Assembly (NCBI GenBank): GCA_017547265.1
Contig: JAFYQC010000145.1
Coordinates: 1 to 6,274 of the forward strand
Direction: 5' to 3'
From: Kiritimatiellia bacterium
GTDB taxonomy: Bacteria; Verrucomicrobiota; Kiritimatiellia; RFP12; UBA1067
Length of the DNA: 6,274 nt
Positions 1-5,865 of the stretch are shown here, piece by piece. Position numbers and translations under genes: made by a program. The stretch's first letter is position 1. Each line of letters starts with the position of its first letter. The notes under the pieces were generated by a model. It was given only the letters and a program-made list of their open reading frames with translations, did no database searches and was not told where the DNA came from.

Positions 1-1
1 G

Positions 2-514
2 GTTGCGGCGGAAGCGCTCTCCACAGGGCTACCCGTGGTGATGCAGGACCTCCCCGCCCTGCGCGACGTCTACACGACCGGATGTCTCAAGGTCCCCTTT
101 GGCGACCGCGACGCCTTCGCCGCGGCGGTCGTCTCGCTTCTCACCGATCCGGCAAAATACGCCGCGACCGCCCCGACCCCCGATCAGCTCGTCGCGCTCC
201 GTACCCATTGGAACTGGGAATCCCGCGCGGCGGAATTCGACCGCTGGCTGGACGAACTCAACGCGGATGTGTTATCATACCCCCATGCCAAAAGAACTGG
301 AAACGCTCTATATGACGGACAACTGCACGACGGTGGCGGACTTCATCCGCTCTCGTCCTGCCGCGAGCGCGCCCTTTCTGATCTCAGCCGTGTTCGAGTG
401 CTTGCAGAAGCATTTGAATCTCAACCGGGCGGAGCTCCAAATAGCAGCCCGCGCGATTCGATACGCAAAGTAATCGAAGTCATTAAACAACTCACCTGTG
501 GATTTTTCGCATGA
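2..514 (+). CDS. GT4-type glycosyltransferase, C-terminal fragment (5' end outside window)
   Basis: The frame is open from the left window edge, so only the C-terminal part of the protein is present. The first residues, VAAEALSTGLPVVMQDLPAL, match the end of the nucleotide-sugar binding half of GT-B (GT4, 'glycosyl transferases group 1') enzymes: a conserved Glu, then a small-residue/G-[LM]-PVV strand. The usual tail follows: a loop with VPFGDRDAFAAAV, LLTDP, and a closing W-x-W-E-x-R-A-x-E-F helix near position 240. Such enzymes transfer a sugar from an NDP- or GDP-sugar during cytoplasmic assembly of a polysaccharide repeat. A family member would be expected to stop soon after the RWLDEL helix (about 260). 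Instead the frame runs on to a TGA at 512-514, overlapping the next ATG as ATGA. The last roughly 76 codons have poor codon bias and an unconvincing Gly/Ser/Pro-rich composition, while another frame looks coding there. The family is fairly sure; the true C-terminus is not. Confidence 0.75.
   Translation, partial: VAAEALSTGLPVVMQDLPALRDVYTTGCLKVPFGDRDAFAAAVVSLLTDPAKYAATAPTPDQLVALRTHWNWESRAAEFDRWLDELNADVLSYPHAKRTGNALYDGQLHDGGGLHPLSSCRERALSDLSRVRVLAEAFESQPGGAPNSSPRDSIRKVIEVIKQLTCGFFA
249..278 (+). promoter_or_regulatory. Candidate promoter with extended -10 for the 285 start (leaderless)
   Basis: TGTTATCAT lies at 270-278. It is an extended -10 (TG-N-TATCAT, 5 of 6 matches to TATAAT). At an 18-base spacing there is TGGACG (249-254), 4 of 6 matches to TTGACA. 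The -10 ends 6 bases before the ATG, so the predicted first transcribed base is the A of the start codon. The same arrangement occurs before the minus-strand operon at 5826. It lies inside the upstream coding frame, and a chance match in a short stretch is possible. Confidence 0.4.
285..473 (+). CDS. Possible small protein (62 aa), or frameshifted tail of the upstream glycosyltransferase
   Basis: This ORF starts at ATG 285 (MPKELETLYMTDNC...) and ends at TAA 471-473. It lies in a different frame from the upstream glycosyltransferase. Its codons are rich in G/C third positions (CTG, ATC, GCC, CGC, GAC, TTC), like the other genes here. The competing frame over the same bases uses poorer codons. 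The protein looks like a plausible soluble, mainly helical product (VADFIRSRPAAS, LISAVFECLQKHLNLNRAELQIAARAI) with three Cys; I see no signal peptide or membrane segment and recognise no family. No Shine-Dalgarno precedes it, but an extended -10 box ends 6 bases before the ATG, fitting a leaderless mRNA. The alternative is that one extra C in the CCCCC run at 280-284 separates this segment from the glycosyltransferase, so that it is really that protein's C-terminus. Function unknown. Confidence 0.45.
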   Translation: MPKELETLYMTDNCTTVADFIRSRPAASAPFLISAVFECLQKHLNLNRAELQIAARAIRYAK

Positions 515-1293
515 GAGTCGTCCTCATATCCGTTGTCCGCGACTTCGCCATGCACGCCAAGTGCATAAAAGACAACCCGTTCTGCCGCGAATGCGAGATT
601 GCCGCGATTGACAACCGTGAACGAAACGACGGGATTGGCGTCTGCTACAACCGTTTCCTTGCTTCGCGTCCAGCGAACGAAGACGCCTGGTACGTCTTCT
701 GCCACGAAGACTTCGAGCCAAAAGAGCCTCTCCTCGACCGACTGACCGCGCTGGACCCCTCCTGCCTCTGGGGCCCGATCGGCGCGACGACGCGCGTCCA
801 CTTCGACATCTACCACCAATGGCAGCTCCTCGGCAGCGTTGAAGAGTGCAAGAAAGACGGTTCCTGTCGACATATGATCGGCACGGCGGCACTCCTCGGC
901 ACACCCGTCGAGACCTTCGACTGCCAATGCCTGGTCGTTCACTCTTCACTCATCCGCGGACTCGGGCTCCGCTTTGACGAGAACCTGACCTTTGATCTTT
1001 ACGTCGAGGACTTTTGCATTGCCGCGCATGAAAAAGCCGCGATTCCCTCGCGCATTCTCCCGCTCGCAGCCTTGCACTGGAGCGGCGGCAACATCCAGCC
1101 GCGCTACTACCGCCAAGAGACCTACCTGAACGGCAAATACCCAAACGCCTGTTACACCGGCACCTCATCCTGGATTCTCGGCGGCAATCCGCCTGTTTTC
1201 CGTCGGCTGACCGTCGCGGCAAAACGGCTACTTCTGCGAAAACGACCGCTCTTACATCGTTTAAGACGCAAGGACGATCGGATCCTTAACTAG
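511..1293 (+). CDS. GT-A fold glycosyltransferase (GT2-like, Glyco_tranf_2_5 type), 260 aa
   Basis: The protein resembles the short GT2-like family often found in polysaccharide loci (Pfam Glyco_tranf_2_5 type, judged from remembered family motifs). Residues 1-12 form the first Rossmann strand (MRVVLISVVRDF). Residues 32-49 contain the N-R-E-x-N-D...YNRFL segment. WYVFCHEDFEP at 60-70 is the characteristic strand ending in H-[QE]-D, taking the place of the DxD metal/nucleotide-sugar motif. FDLYVEDFCIAAHEKA at 161-176 matches the Y-x-E-D-x-C acceptor/catalytic helix, and HWSGG at 189-193 follows. The basic C-terminus (about 231-257, many Arg/Lys) could touch the membrane. It probably adds one sugar to a lipid-linked glycan in the cytoplasm; donor and acceptor cannot be told. 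The ATG overlaps a TGA of the preceding frame (ATGA), suggesting coupling; only a weak GGA lies upstream. Its 3' end overlaps the convergent gene by 33 bases. Confidence 0.8.
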   Translation: MRVVLISVVRDFAMHAKCIKDNPFCRECEIAAIDNRERNDGIGVCYNRFLASRPANEDAWYVFCHEDFEPKEPLLDRLTALDPSCLWGPIGATTRVHFDIYHQWQLLGSVEECKKDGSCRHMIGTAALLGTPVETFDCQCLVVHSSLIRGLGLRFDENLTFDLYVEDFCIAAHEKAAIPSRILPLAALHWSGGNIQPRYYRQETYLNGKYPNACYTGTSSWILGGNPPVFRRLTVAAKRLLLRKRPLLHRLRRKDDRILN

Positions 1294-2277
1294 CTTGCTA
1301 TAAACGCGGTCGTAGAGGAACCCCTTGAACGGTTTCGGGATTAACTTTGCACCGTTGCGCCGGATCCATCCGCGCAACGCCTGCTTGCGCCGCTCCCACC
1401 GCGTCCGATCGTAATAGCCCGCCGGCGGTTCGTAGATCAACGCGGAGAACTTCTTCTGGTTCTCGCGGATGTAGTCGGGATACCGCTCGTCGATCGGCAC
1501 GGCGAAATACCGTCCGCCGCATCGCGTAATGTCATCGCCACGCTCAATGATTTTTGAAACCCAATCAGCGTCCTCGCTGTTCTCATGAACAAACTCGATG
1601 GCTATGGACTTCACCTTCTGAACGACCGCCGCGGCACCTCCGAGATAGGAGAAGTGCCACCCGGCGTTCGGAATGAGACGGTTCGTCTGATATGTACGGA
1701 TGTTCGTCGGCGTCGCGCCTTTGTTGACCCACGGATCGTGTTCGCCGTAAGGACGCAGTTCCTCGGTTTCTTCCAGCTCCTTTAATGTGCCGAAGTTCAG
1801 AACTTTTGCCGCAGTTATGACATAATGGGTATAATTCTTGTAATTGAGGTAGTAGGCGTAGACCTCCATTCCCAACGAGGCAACCCCCTTGATCCTCTTG
1901 CCGCGGAGTTTCGCTACCGCCTCAGGACGCAGAATCTCATCCGCATCGCAGATCGTCACGACGTCCTCGGGCCGCGCATCCTTCAGCCCCCGCGCGATTC
2001 CGTTCCGCTGCCAGTCTTCGCGCATCCAGCTCGCCTGACGCTCCGTGTAACCTGCCGGAGGTTCGGGAAAGTCATCAACGACGACATGGATGATCTTATC
2101 CCTGAACGCGGCAAACCGCTCCTTGTTTTCGTTAAAATAGAGCGGCTTCGGCTTGCCCGTGTGCGTCAGCGTCCCCTCAACAACAACGAACTTGTCGACG
2201 ACATCCTTCAGGAGATTGAACCTGATCTCACACAGATCCAATTCGTTGTAGACAATAAAACAATCGTAGATCATCAT
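1261..2277 (-). CDS. GT17-family glycosyltransferase (beta-1,4-mannosyl-glycoprotein GlcNAc-transferase-like), 338 aa
   Basis: The sequence carries the hallmarks of glycosyltransferase family 17 (Pfam Glyco_transf_17, the family of animal MGAT3). These are YNELDLCEIRFNLL at 10-23, FVVVEGTLTHTGKPKPLYF at 30-48, W-x-R-E...QRNGI at 84-94, the metal-binding CDADEI at 110-115 (Asp111, Asp113, Glu114), and GWHFSYLGG at 206-214. Animal members add a bisecting GlcNAc to mannose. Bacterial homologues occur in polysaccharide and glycan loci, so the donor could be UDP-GlcNAc but this is not shown. No signal peptide is visible, so it should act in the cytoplasm. It is the last gene of the minus-strand operon: its ATG overlaps the LicD stop as ATGA, and it begins with two Met codons. 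A 21-base imperfect palindrome lies just upstream of its start. The C-terminal 11 codons overlap the end of the convergent glycosyltransferase gene. Confidence 0.85.
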   Translation of the reverse strand: MMIYDCFIVYNELDLCEIRFNLLKDVVDKFVVVEGTLTHTGKPKPLYFNENKERFAAFRDKIIHVVVDDFPEPPAGYTERQASWMREDWQRNGIARGLKDARPEDVVTICDADEILRPEAVAKLRGKRIKGVASLGMEVYAYYLNYKNYTHYVITAAKVLNFGTLKELEETEELRPYGEHDPWVNKGATPTNIRTYQTNRLIPNAGWHFSYLGGAAAVVQKVKSIAIEFVHENSEDADWVSKIIERGDDITRCGGRYFAVPIDERYPDYIRENQKKFSALIYEPPAGYYDRTRWERRKQALRGWIRRNGAKLIPKPFKGFLYDRVYSKLVKDPIVLAS

Positions 2278-3014
2278 GCTTGCTTAAACGCCTGGAGAAT
2301 TTCTCCCGGCTTCAACATCTCGCAACCCTCAAAGATGTCTCGATACTGGGTCGGTATTTTATCAGAGCTAAAATCAGTTGTCGAATCCGGGACTTGCCAA
2401 TTTCCGTAAGAAGCCGTTAAGTATTCAATGGCATTGGTCGGAATTGAAATCCTTGCTTTCCTATGCGTACCAAACTCACGAACTTCCAAACCCTTGAGCG
2501 GTGAACGCTTTCGCTCGTGCGCCATCACACCTGTCAGCACGCCTCGCTTCATGTCATATTGCGGGCAAAACACATAATGCCCCAAGTCTTCGCCGATTGA
2601 ATGGCATTTGAAGAAGTCAATCGTAATTCCACCGTATGCAACCGTAATTTCCTGCACCTCGCCATGTATGGCAAACCCATGGACAAGCGAAAAACCTTCC
2701 TTCGAGAGTGCCGCATAGACAACCTGGATCGGCTGATCTGGTGGAATGGAGAAATCCATATCCGTATCATGCGCAATCATGCCATTCTCACGAATCAGCC
2801 CTAACAACGTGCCATGGTCGGCGAAATACCTGATGCCAGCCGCCGTCAATGCCTCGTGTATCTTGGAGCAGATTTCAAATCCCTTGGCCTGCAACAAGGC
2901 GCGGCACTTTTTGTTTTGCCGAACCGACATCCAGTCAAGCACCATACGAGCCAACGCCTGCCCACCCGGAACAAACGAAGCGCAATACCGAACGAAATGT
3001 AGAATTCGCTGCAT
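2274..3014 (-). CDS. licD: LicD-family phosphotransferase, 246 aa
   Basis: Residues 61-90 give the LicD signature: I-R-Y-F-A-D-H-G-T-L-L-G at 61-72, the R-E-N-G turn, and AHDTDMDF at 81-88, where Asp83, Asp85 and Asp87 are the likely metal ligands. ITIDFFKCH at 130-138 (Asp133) is the second acidic strand, and YLTASYGNWQVP at 198-209 is the family's Y-G-x-W-x-x-P ending. LicD proteins have a nucleotidyltransferase-like fold and move a phospho-alcohol from a CDP carrier (CDP-choline in pneumococcus and Haemophilus; CDP-ribitol in the related fukutin/FKRP) onto a glycan. Two genes upstream is a LicC-like cytidylyltransferase fused to a possible phospho-amino acid decarboxylase, so a CDP-amino alcohol donor is a reasonable inference. 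The N-terminus (about 4-28) is moderately hydrophobic and could associate with the membrane. It starts 4 bases after the previous stop codon; a weak GAGAG precedes it. The gene is relatively AT-rich compared with its neighbours. Confidence 0.85.
   Translation of the reverse strand: MQRILHFVRYCASFVPGGQALARMVLDWMSVRQNKKCRALLQAKGFEICSKIHEALTAAGIRYFADHGTLLGLIRENGMIAHDTDMDFSIPPDQPIQVVYAALSKEGFSLVHGFAIHGEVQEITVAYGGITIDFFKCHSIGEDLGHYVFCPQYDMKRGVLTGVMAHERKRSPLKGLEVREFGTHRKARISIPTNAIEYLTASYGNWQVPDSTTDFSSDKIPTQYRDIFEGCEMLKPGEILQAFKQA
2290..2310. repeat. 21-base imperfect palindrome near the LicD/GT17 junction
   Basis: GGAGAA and TTCTCC flank a single T (2294-2306). After one mismatch on each side, GCC (2290-2292) pairs with GGC (2308-2310). 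In the minus-strand mRNA it would form a short hairpin inside the last LicD codons, ending 12 bases before the GT17 ATG, and it would bury the GGGAG there. No T-run follows, so it is not an intrinsic terminator. Its role, if any, could be in translational coupling or mRNA processing. Confidence 0.4.
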
Positions 3015-3019
3015 AAGGT

Positions 3020-4012
3020 TTACGCTCTCAATTTCCTGACCCCATCATAAAGAGCTTGCATAGTCGGTATGCTCACGCCAGCCTTATCGGCGAACCGTAG
3101 CATTTCCTCCAAGCCGAATTGAACATCTTCCGTGAAATACCTTGAACTGAAATCCGGAACCCATCCATCTGCAGTTTGCAGCATTGGCGAAAGAATTGTC
3201 CTAAATGGAGGTATGCTCCGTATCTTTACTGTAAGCTCCCGGGCGGTCTTTACACCATAATGGTCAAGCACCGACTCATAATCCCTTTGCATGTCAATCG
3301 GATAGCGAGACATTACCTTGCGCATCTCACTGTCGGCGCTGATGTACAGTTCACTTGACTCGTCCGTCCATTCACCGTAAAACGGTGGATTGTCTGGAAA
3401 TATTTTATGTCGCCAGTCTTTGAAAAGAACCACCAATCTCGACGGATGCAAAAGTGGATTTGAATTGCTGAACGCCAACGTCAAAAATGACGACAAATAT
3501 TCCACGCGTCCACCGAACCAACGAAAACACAATTCGTCCCACGCGCCCGTCAGAGATGACGAAATCACAATTCTATGAACATCTCGATTGTCCGAAATCT
3601 TCACAGCCCTTCCGTATTCCACGATTCGCGAAATATAAGGTACACGCTGGAACCCAACAACGTTAATCCCTCGCGACTTAAGTAATTCAACATACTGAAC
3701 GATTCGTGCGGGAGCCGGAACAAACGCGACCGTCGACCCCACATTGAGATACGGCAGAATTCTATCCAAGGTCTCTTCGATCGCAAACTGTGGTAACGCA
3801 ACGAATATCAGATCCGCTGCGGACACGGCCCGTGCATCTTCCGTCGCACGAACATCAAATCGTGATTCAACAGTCTTTTCGCCTTGCTCAAATGACAATC
3901 GTCGCGTCCAATTTGTCGGCCGACGCGTAATGACCGTAACAGGTTGCGTCTGCGAGATTTTCGCCGCAATGGAATGGGCAATGTTGCCTCCGCCATAGAC
4001 ACAGACATTCAC
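3020..4012 (-). CDS. Octopine/nopaline dehydrogenase-family NAD(P)-dependent opine dehydrogenase, 330 aa
   Basis: The N-terminus MNVCVYGGGNIAHSIAAKI is a Rossmann strand-loop-helix with a GGGN-x-A-H dinucleotide motif. TRRPTNWTRRL at 29-39 follows at the second strand, where a basic TRR suits NADP(H). LIFVALPQFAIEETL at 68-82 and VGSTVAFVPAP at 91-101 are further Rossmann strands. The C-terminal half fits the octopine dehydrogenase helical domain: NSNPLLHP at 183-190 (conserved Asn and His189) and RYFTEDVQFGL at 291-301, with Asp296 as the likely partner of the catalytic His. Family members reductively join an amino group to a 2-oxo acid such as pyruvate, producing N-(1-carboxyalkyl) amino compounds. 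The substrate here is unknown; the neighbours suggest an amino alcohol phosphate, amino acid or amino sugar used for a surface glycan. The GTG start is supported by the GTGA overlap with the upstream stop and by AAGG just upstream. An ATG 4 bases downstream is out of frame. Confidence 0.8.
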   Translation of the reverse strand: MNVCVYGGGNIAHSIAAKISQTQPVTVITRRPTNWTRRLSFEQGEKTVESRFDVRATEDARAVSAADLIFVALPQFAIEETLDRILPYLNVGSTVAFVPAPARIVQYVELLKSRGINVVGFQRVPYISRIVEYGRAVKISDNRDVHRIVISSSLTGAWDELCFRWFGGRVEYLSSFLTLAFSNSNPLLHPSRLVVLFKDWRHKIFPDNPPFYGEWTDESSELYISADSEMRKVMSRYPIDMQRDYESVLDHYGVKTARELTVKIRSIPPFRTILSPMLQTADGWVPDFSSRYFTEDVQFGLEEMLRFADKAGVSIPTMQALYDGVRKLRA

Positions 4013-5826
4013 CGCCTTACCACAAGCTCCTTCATCGCCGACAAGAGCTGCTCGTTGTCTATCGCCGATTTAACCGCAATGCGGATGAAGTTCTTGTTGT
4101 CGAACCCCTTCTTGCCCGAACAGTCCTTCACCAAACAACCGGCTCGCGTCCAGAGCTCCATGACTAGCTTCTTTGACGTGTAGGGCTTCTTGACTTCACA
4201 AAGAACATAGTTCGCGGCCGACGGATAGACCTTGAGAAACTTGAACTTTGCGAGTTTCGCGACAAAGGCGTTGCGCTCTGCGGCAATCTTGCGGCAGGCG
4301 GCTCGATACTCGGAATTATACTTCTCCGCAATCTGCAGGAAGAACTCGCCGAACGAGTTGATGTTCCAAATCGAAAGCCGCTCCTGTATGAGCCGCGTCT
4401 GCATCTCGTTTGCGGAAGCAACAATGCCAAGGCGGAGTCCCGGCACTCCGTAGCTCTTCGAAACGGACTTCATGACATTCAAGTGTGGATTCTTCGCCAA
4501 AAACTCACTGTCGAGCAATGTGTACGGCTGGTCGGCAAAATCGACAAACGACTCGTCCACCAGAAGCCGAACGCCGTTTTTCTTCGTCCATTTGACAAGC
4601 TTCAGCACATCCGACTTCGGCAGGAAATTGCCGGACGGATTGTCCGGATTGATCAAGATGATCGAGCTCACCCTGTTCTTCCCGAAAAACCCAATCAAAT
4701 CGTCCGCCGAATAGCAGAACCCCTTCGCCGCGGACGGCATGTAGACAACGCGCCGACTTTCCGCAATTCGATTCGGATATTCCTCAAATGTGGGATAGAC
4801 GAATCCGATTTGTCCCGCCAGCATCCCCATCCACGCCTGTATGATCTCAGCCGCGCCATTGCCGACGGCCACCGTTCCGACCTTAAGCCTGAATGTCTTG
4901 GCCGCCAGGAGAGCATTCACCCGCTGACCGGACGGGTAATTCTCAAGAAGCGCGTCAAACGAATTCTTGATCTCCGCCCGCATCTTCTCCGGCGGATAGT
5001 ATGGATTGACCAGATAAGTATAATCCTTAAGATGCGGATAGCGCCAATAGCCCCCAAATCGCTTCGCGAGCTTTGTCACCTGCTCCTCCGGGCTACAGAA
5101 CATCGATTCGGCAATATCGAGGTCCTGAATGTCGTCAATCTCGTACCACTTCTCCCCCTGAAGTGGCAGGGCGTGCATAAGCGGCTTGTCCAGCAAGGTG
5201 ATTACCCGAAGAACCTGCTCGTAATATTCATTGTCACCCAAGGCCTTCGAATAAGCCTTCAAGAACGGGACGTAGTCATTCTTGGAGAACTCCTTGGAGA
5301 ACTTGTAGATGTTGACAGTCTTGTAATACGATGGTATTTCCTCGTAGACGAAGTCCTTCTTGGGCACAAACCGCTTGATCAGGTTGTTTTCATCCAGCGT
5401 CACGCACGTCCCATCCATCCAACTCTGGAACGCATCCACGACCGCCACATTCGGATGCGGGTCTTTGATGACCTTCTTGAGAATTGCATCCTCAATTATC
5501 AGGTCACTCTCCATGAGGATCGTGTCGTCTGCAGCCAGTTTATCCGCGGCGAGAGCAAGGGAATAGATGTTGTTCGTCTTATCGTAGATCGGGTTGTTGA
5601 CATATTCAATCCGCATTCCCTTCCACGATCGTCCCACGAACTTCTTAAGCTTTGCGCCTTGATAGCCAATGACAAGAATTGTTCGCTTAAGTCCGATTTT
5701 CGCAAGCTGGTCCAGAGCCCGTTCAATCAAACGGACACCATTCACCTTCACCATGCATTTGGTATTATCCTGGGTCAGCTCCTTCAGGCGCTTCCCCATT
5801 CCCGCCGCGAGAATCAATCCTTGCAT
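4009..5826 (-). CDS. Bifunctional LicC-like cytidylyltransferase / CobD-like PLP-dependent decarboxylase or aminotransferase, 605 aa
   Basis: Residues 1 to about 245 form a sugar-phosphate-type nucleotidyltransferase closest to LicC phosphocholine cytidylyltransferases. They carry LILAAGMGKRL at 4-14, Lys23, NPIYDKTNNIYSL at 78-90, the metal-site ESDL (Asp108) and WYEIDD at 227-232 (Asp231). Residues about 255-602 form a fold-type I PLP enzyme resembling CobD (threonine-phosphate decarboxylase) and HisC. They carry GNGAAEII at 322-329, INPDNPSG at 392-399, DESFVDF at 424-430 (Asp424 contacts the PLP nitrogen), SVSKSYG at 454-460 (Lys457 forms the Schiff base), PGLRLG at 462-467, YPSAANY at 534-540 and IRIAVKSAIDNEQLL at 581-595. 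The last two stretches are especially CobD-like. CobD relatives include serine-phosphate decarboxylases of capsule pathways, so the fusion may convert a phospho-amino acid to a phospho-amino alcohol and then to its CDP derivative, supplying LicD. A transaminase role (for example making serinol phosphate) remains possible. No Shine-Dalgarno precedes the ATG; a -10 box does. Confidence 0.85.
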   Translation of the reverse strand: MQGLILAAGMGKRLKELTQDNTKCMVKVNGVRLIERALDQLAKIGLKRTILVIGYQGAKLKKFVGRSWKGMRIEYVNNPIYDKTNNIYSLALAADKLAADDTILMESDLIIEDAILKKVIKDPHPNVAVVDAFQSWMDGTCVTLDENNLIKRFVPKKDFVYEEIPSYYKTVNIYKFSKEFSKNDYVPFLKAYSKALGDNEYYEQVLRVITLLDKPLMHALPLQGEKWYEIDDIQDLDIAESMFCSPEEQVTKLAKRFGGYWRYPHLKDYTYLVNPYYPPEKMRAEIKNSFDALLENYPSGQRVNALLAAKTFRLKVGTVAVGNGAAEIIQAWMGMLAGQIGFVYPTFEEYPNRIAESRRVVYMPSAAKGFCYSADDLIGFFGKNRVSSIILINPDNPSGNFLPKSDVLKLVKWTKKNGVRLLVDESFVDFADQPYTLLDSEFLAKNPHLNVMKSVSKSYGVPGLRLGIVASANEMQTRLIQERLSIWNINSFGEFFLQIAEKYNSEYRAACRKIAAERNAFVAKLAKFKFLKVYPSAANYVLCEVKKPYTSKKLVMELWTRAGCLVKDCSGKKGFDNKNFIRIAVKSAIDNEQLLSAMKELVVRR

Positions 5827-5833
5827 ACCGCGT

Positions 5834-5842
5834 ATTCTAGCA
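5834..5842 (-). promoter_or_regulatory. Extended -10 promoter element before the minus-strand operon (leaderless)
   Basis: Read on the minus strand, TGCTAGAAT (5842 to 5834) is an extended -10: TG-N then TAGAAT, 5 of 6 matches to TATAAT. It ends 7 bases before the ATG at 5826, so transcription should begin within a base or so of the start codon, giving a leaderless or nearly leaderless mRNA. The hexamer 17 bases upstream, GCCACA, is a weak -35 (3 of 6), which an extended -10 can tolerate. TTGACT lies further off, at a spacing of 24, too long for a normal promoter. Confidence 0.5.
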
Positions 5843-5865
5843 TTTCCACCGCACCTTGTGGCGAG

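Noticed and set aside
421..949. Minus-strand ORFs opposite the start of the 511-1293 glycosyltransferase
   Set aside because: They overlap a convincing coding gene, have no recognisable motif, and one is a low-complexity Arg/Ser/Gly translation. They are shadows of a GC-rich gene.
1270..1300. Possible terminator between the convergent operons (AAGGA...TCCTT at 1270-1287; TAGC-TT-GCTA at 1291-1300)
   Set aside because: The stems are only 4-5 base pairs with no T-run on either strand, so they are not credible intrinsic terminators.
1825..2409. Plus-strand ORF of 194 codons across the GT17 and LicD genes
   Set aside because: It is antisense to two well-supported genes, crosses their junction, and shows no domain.
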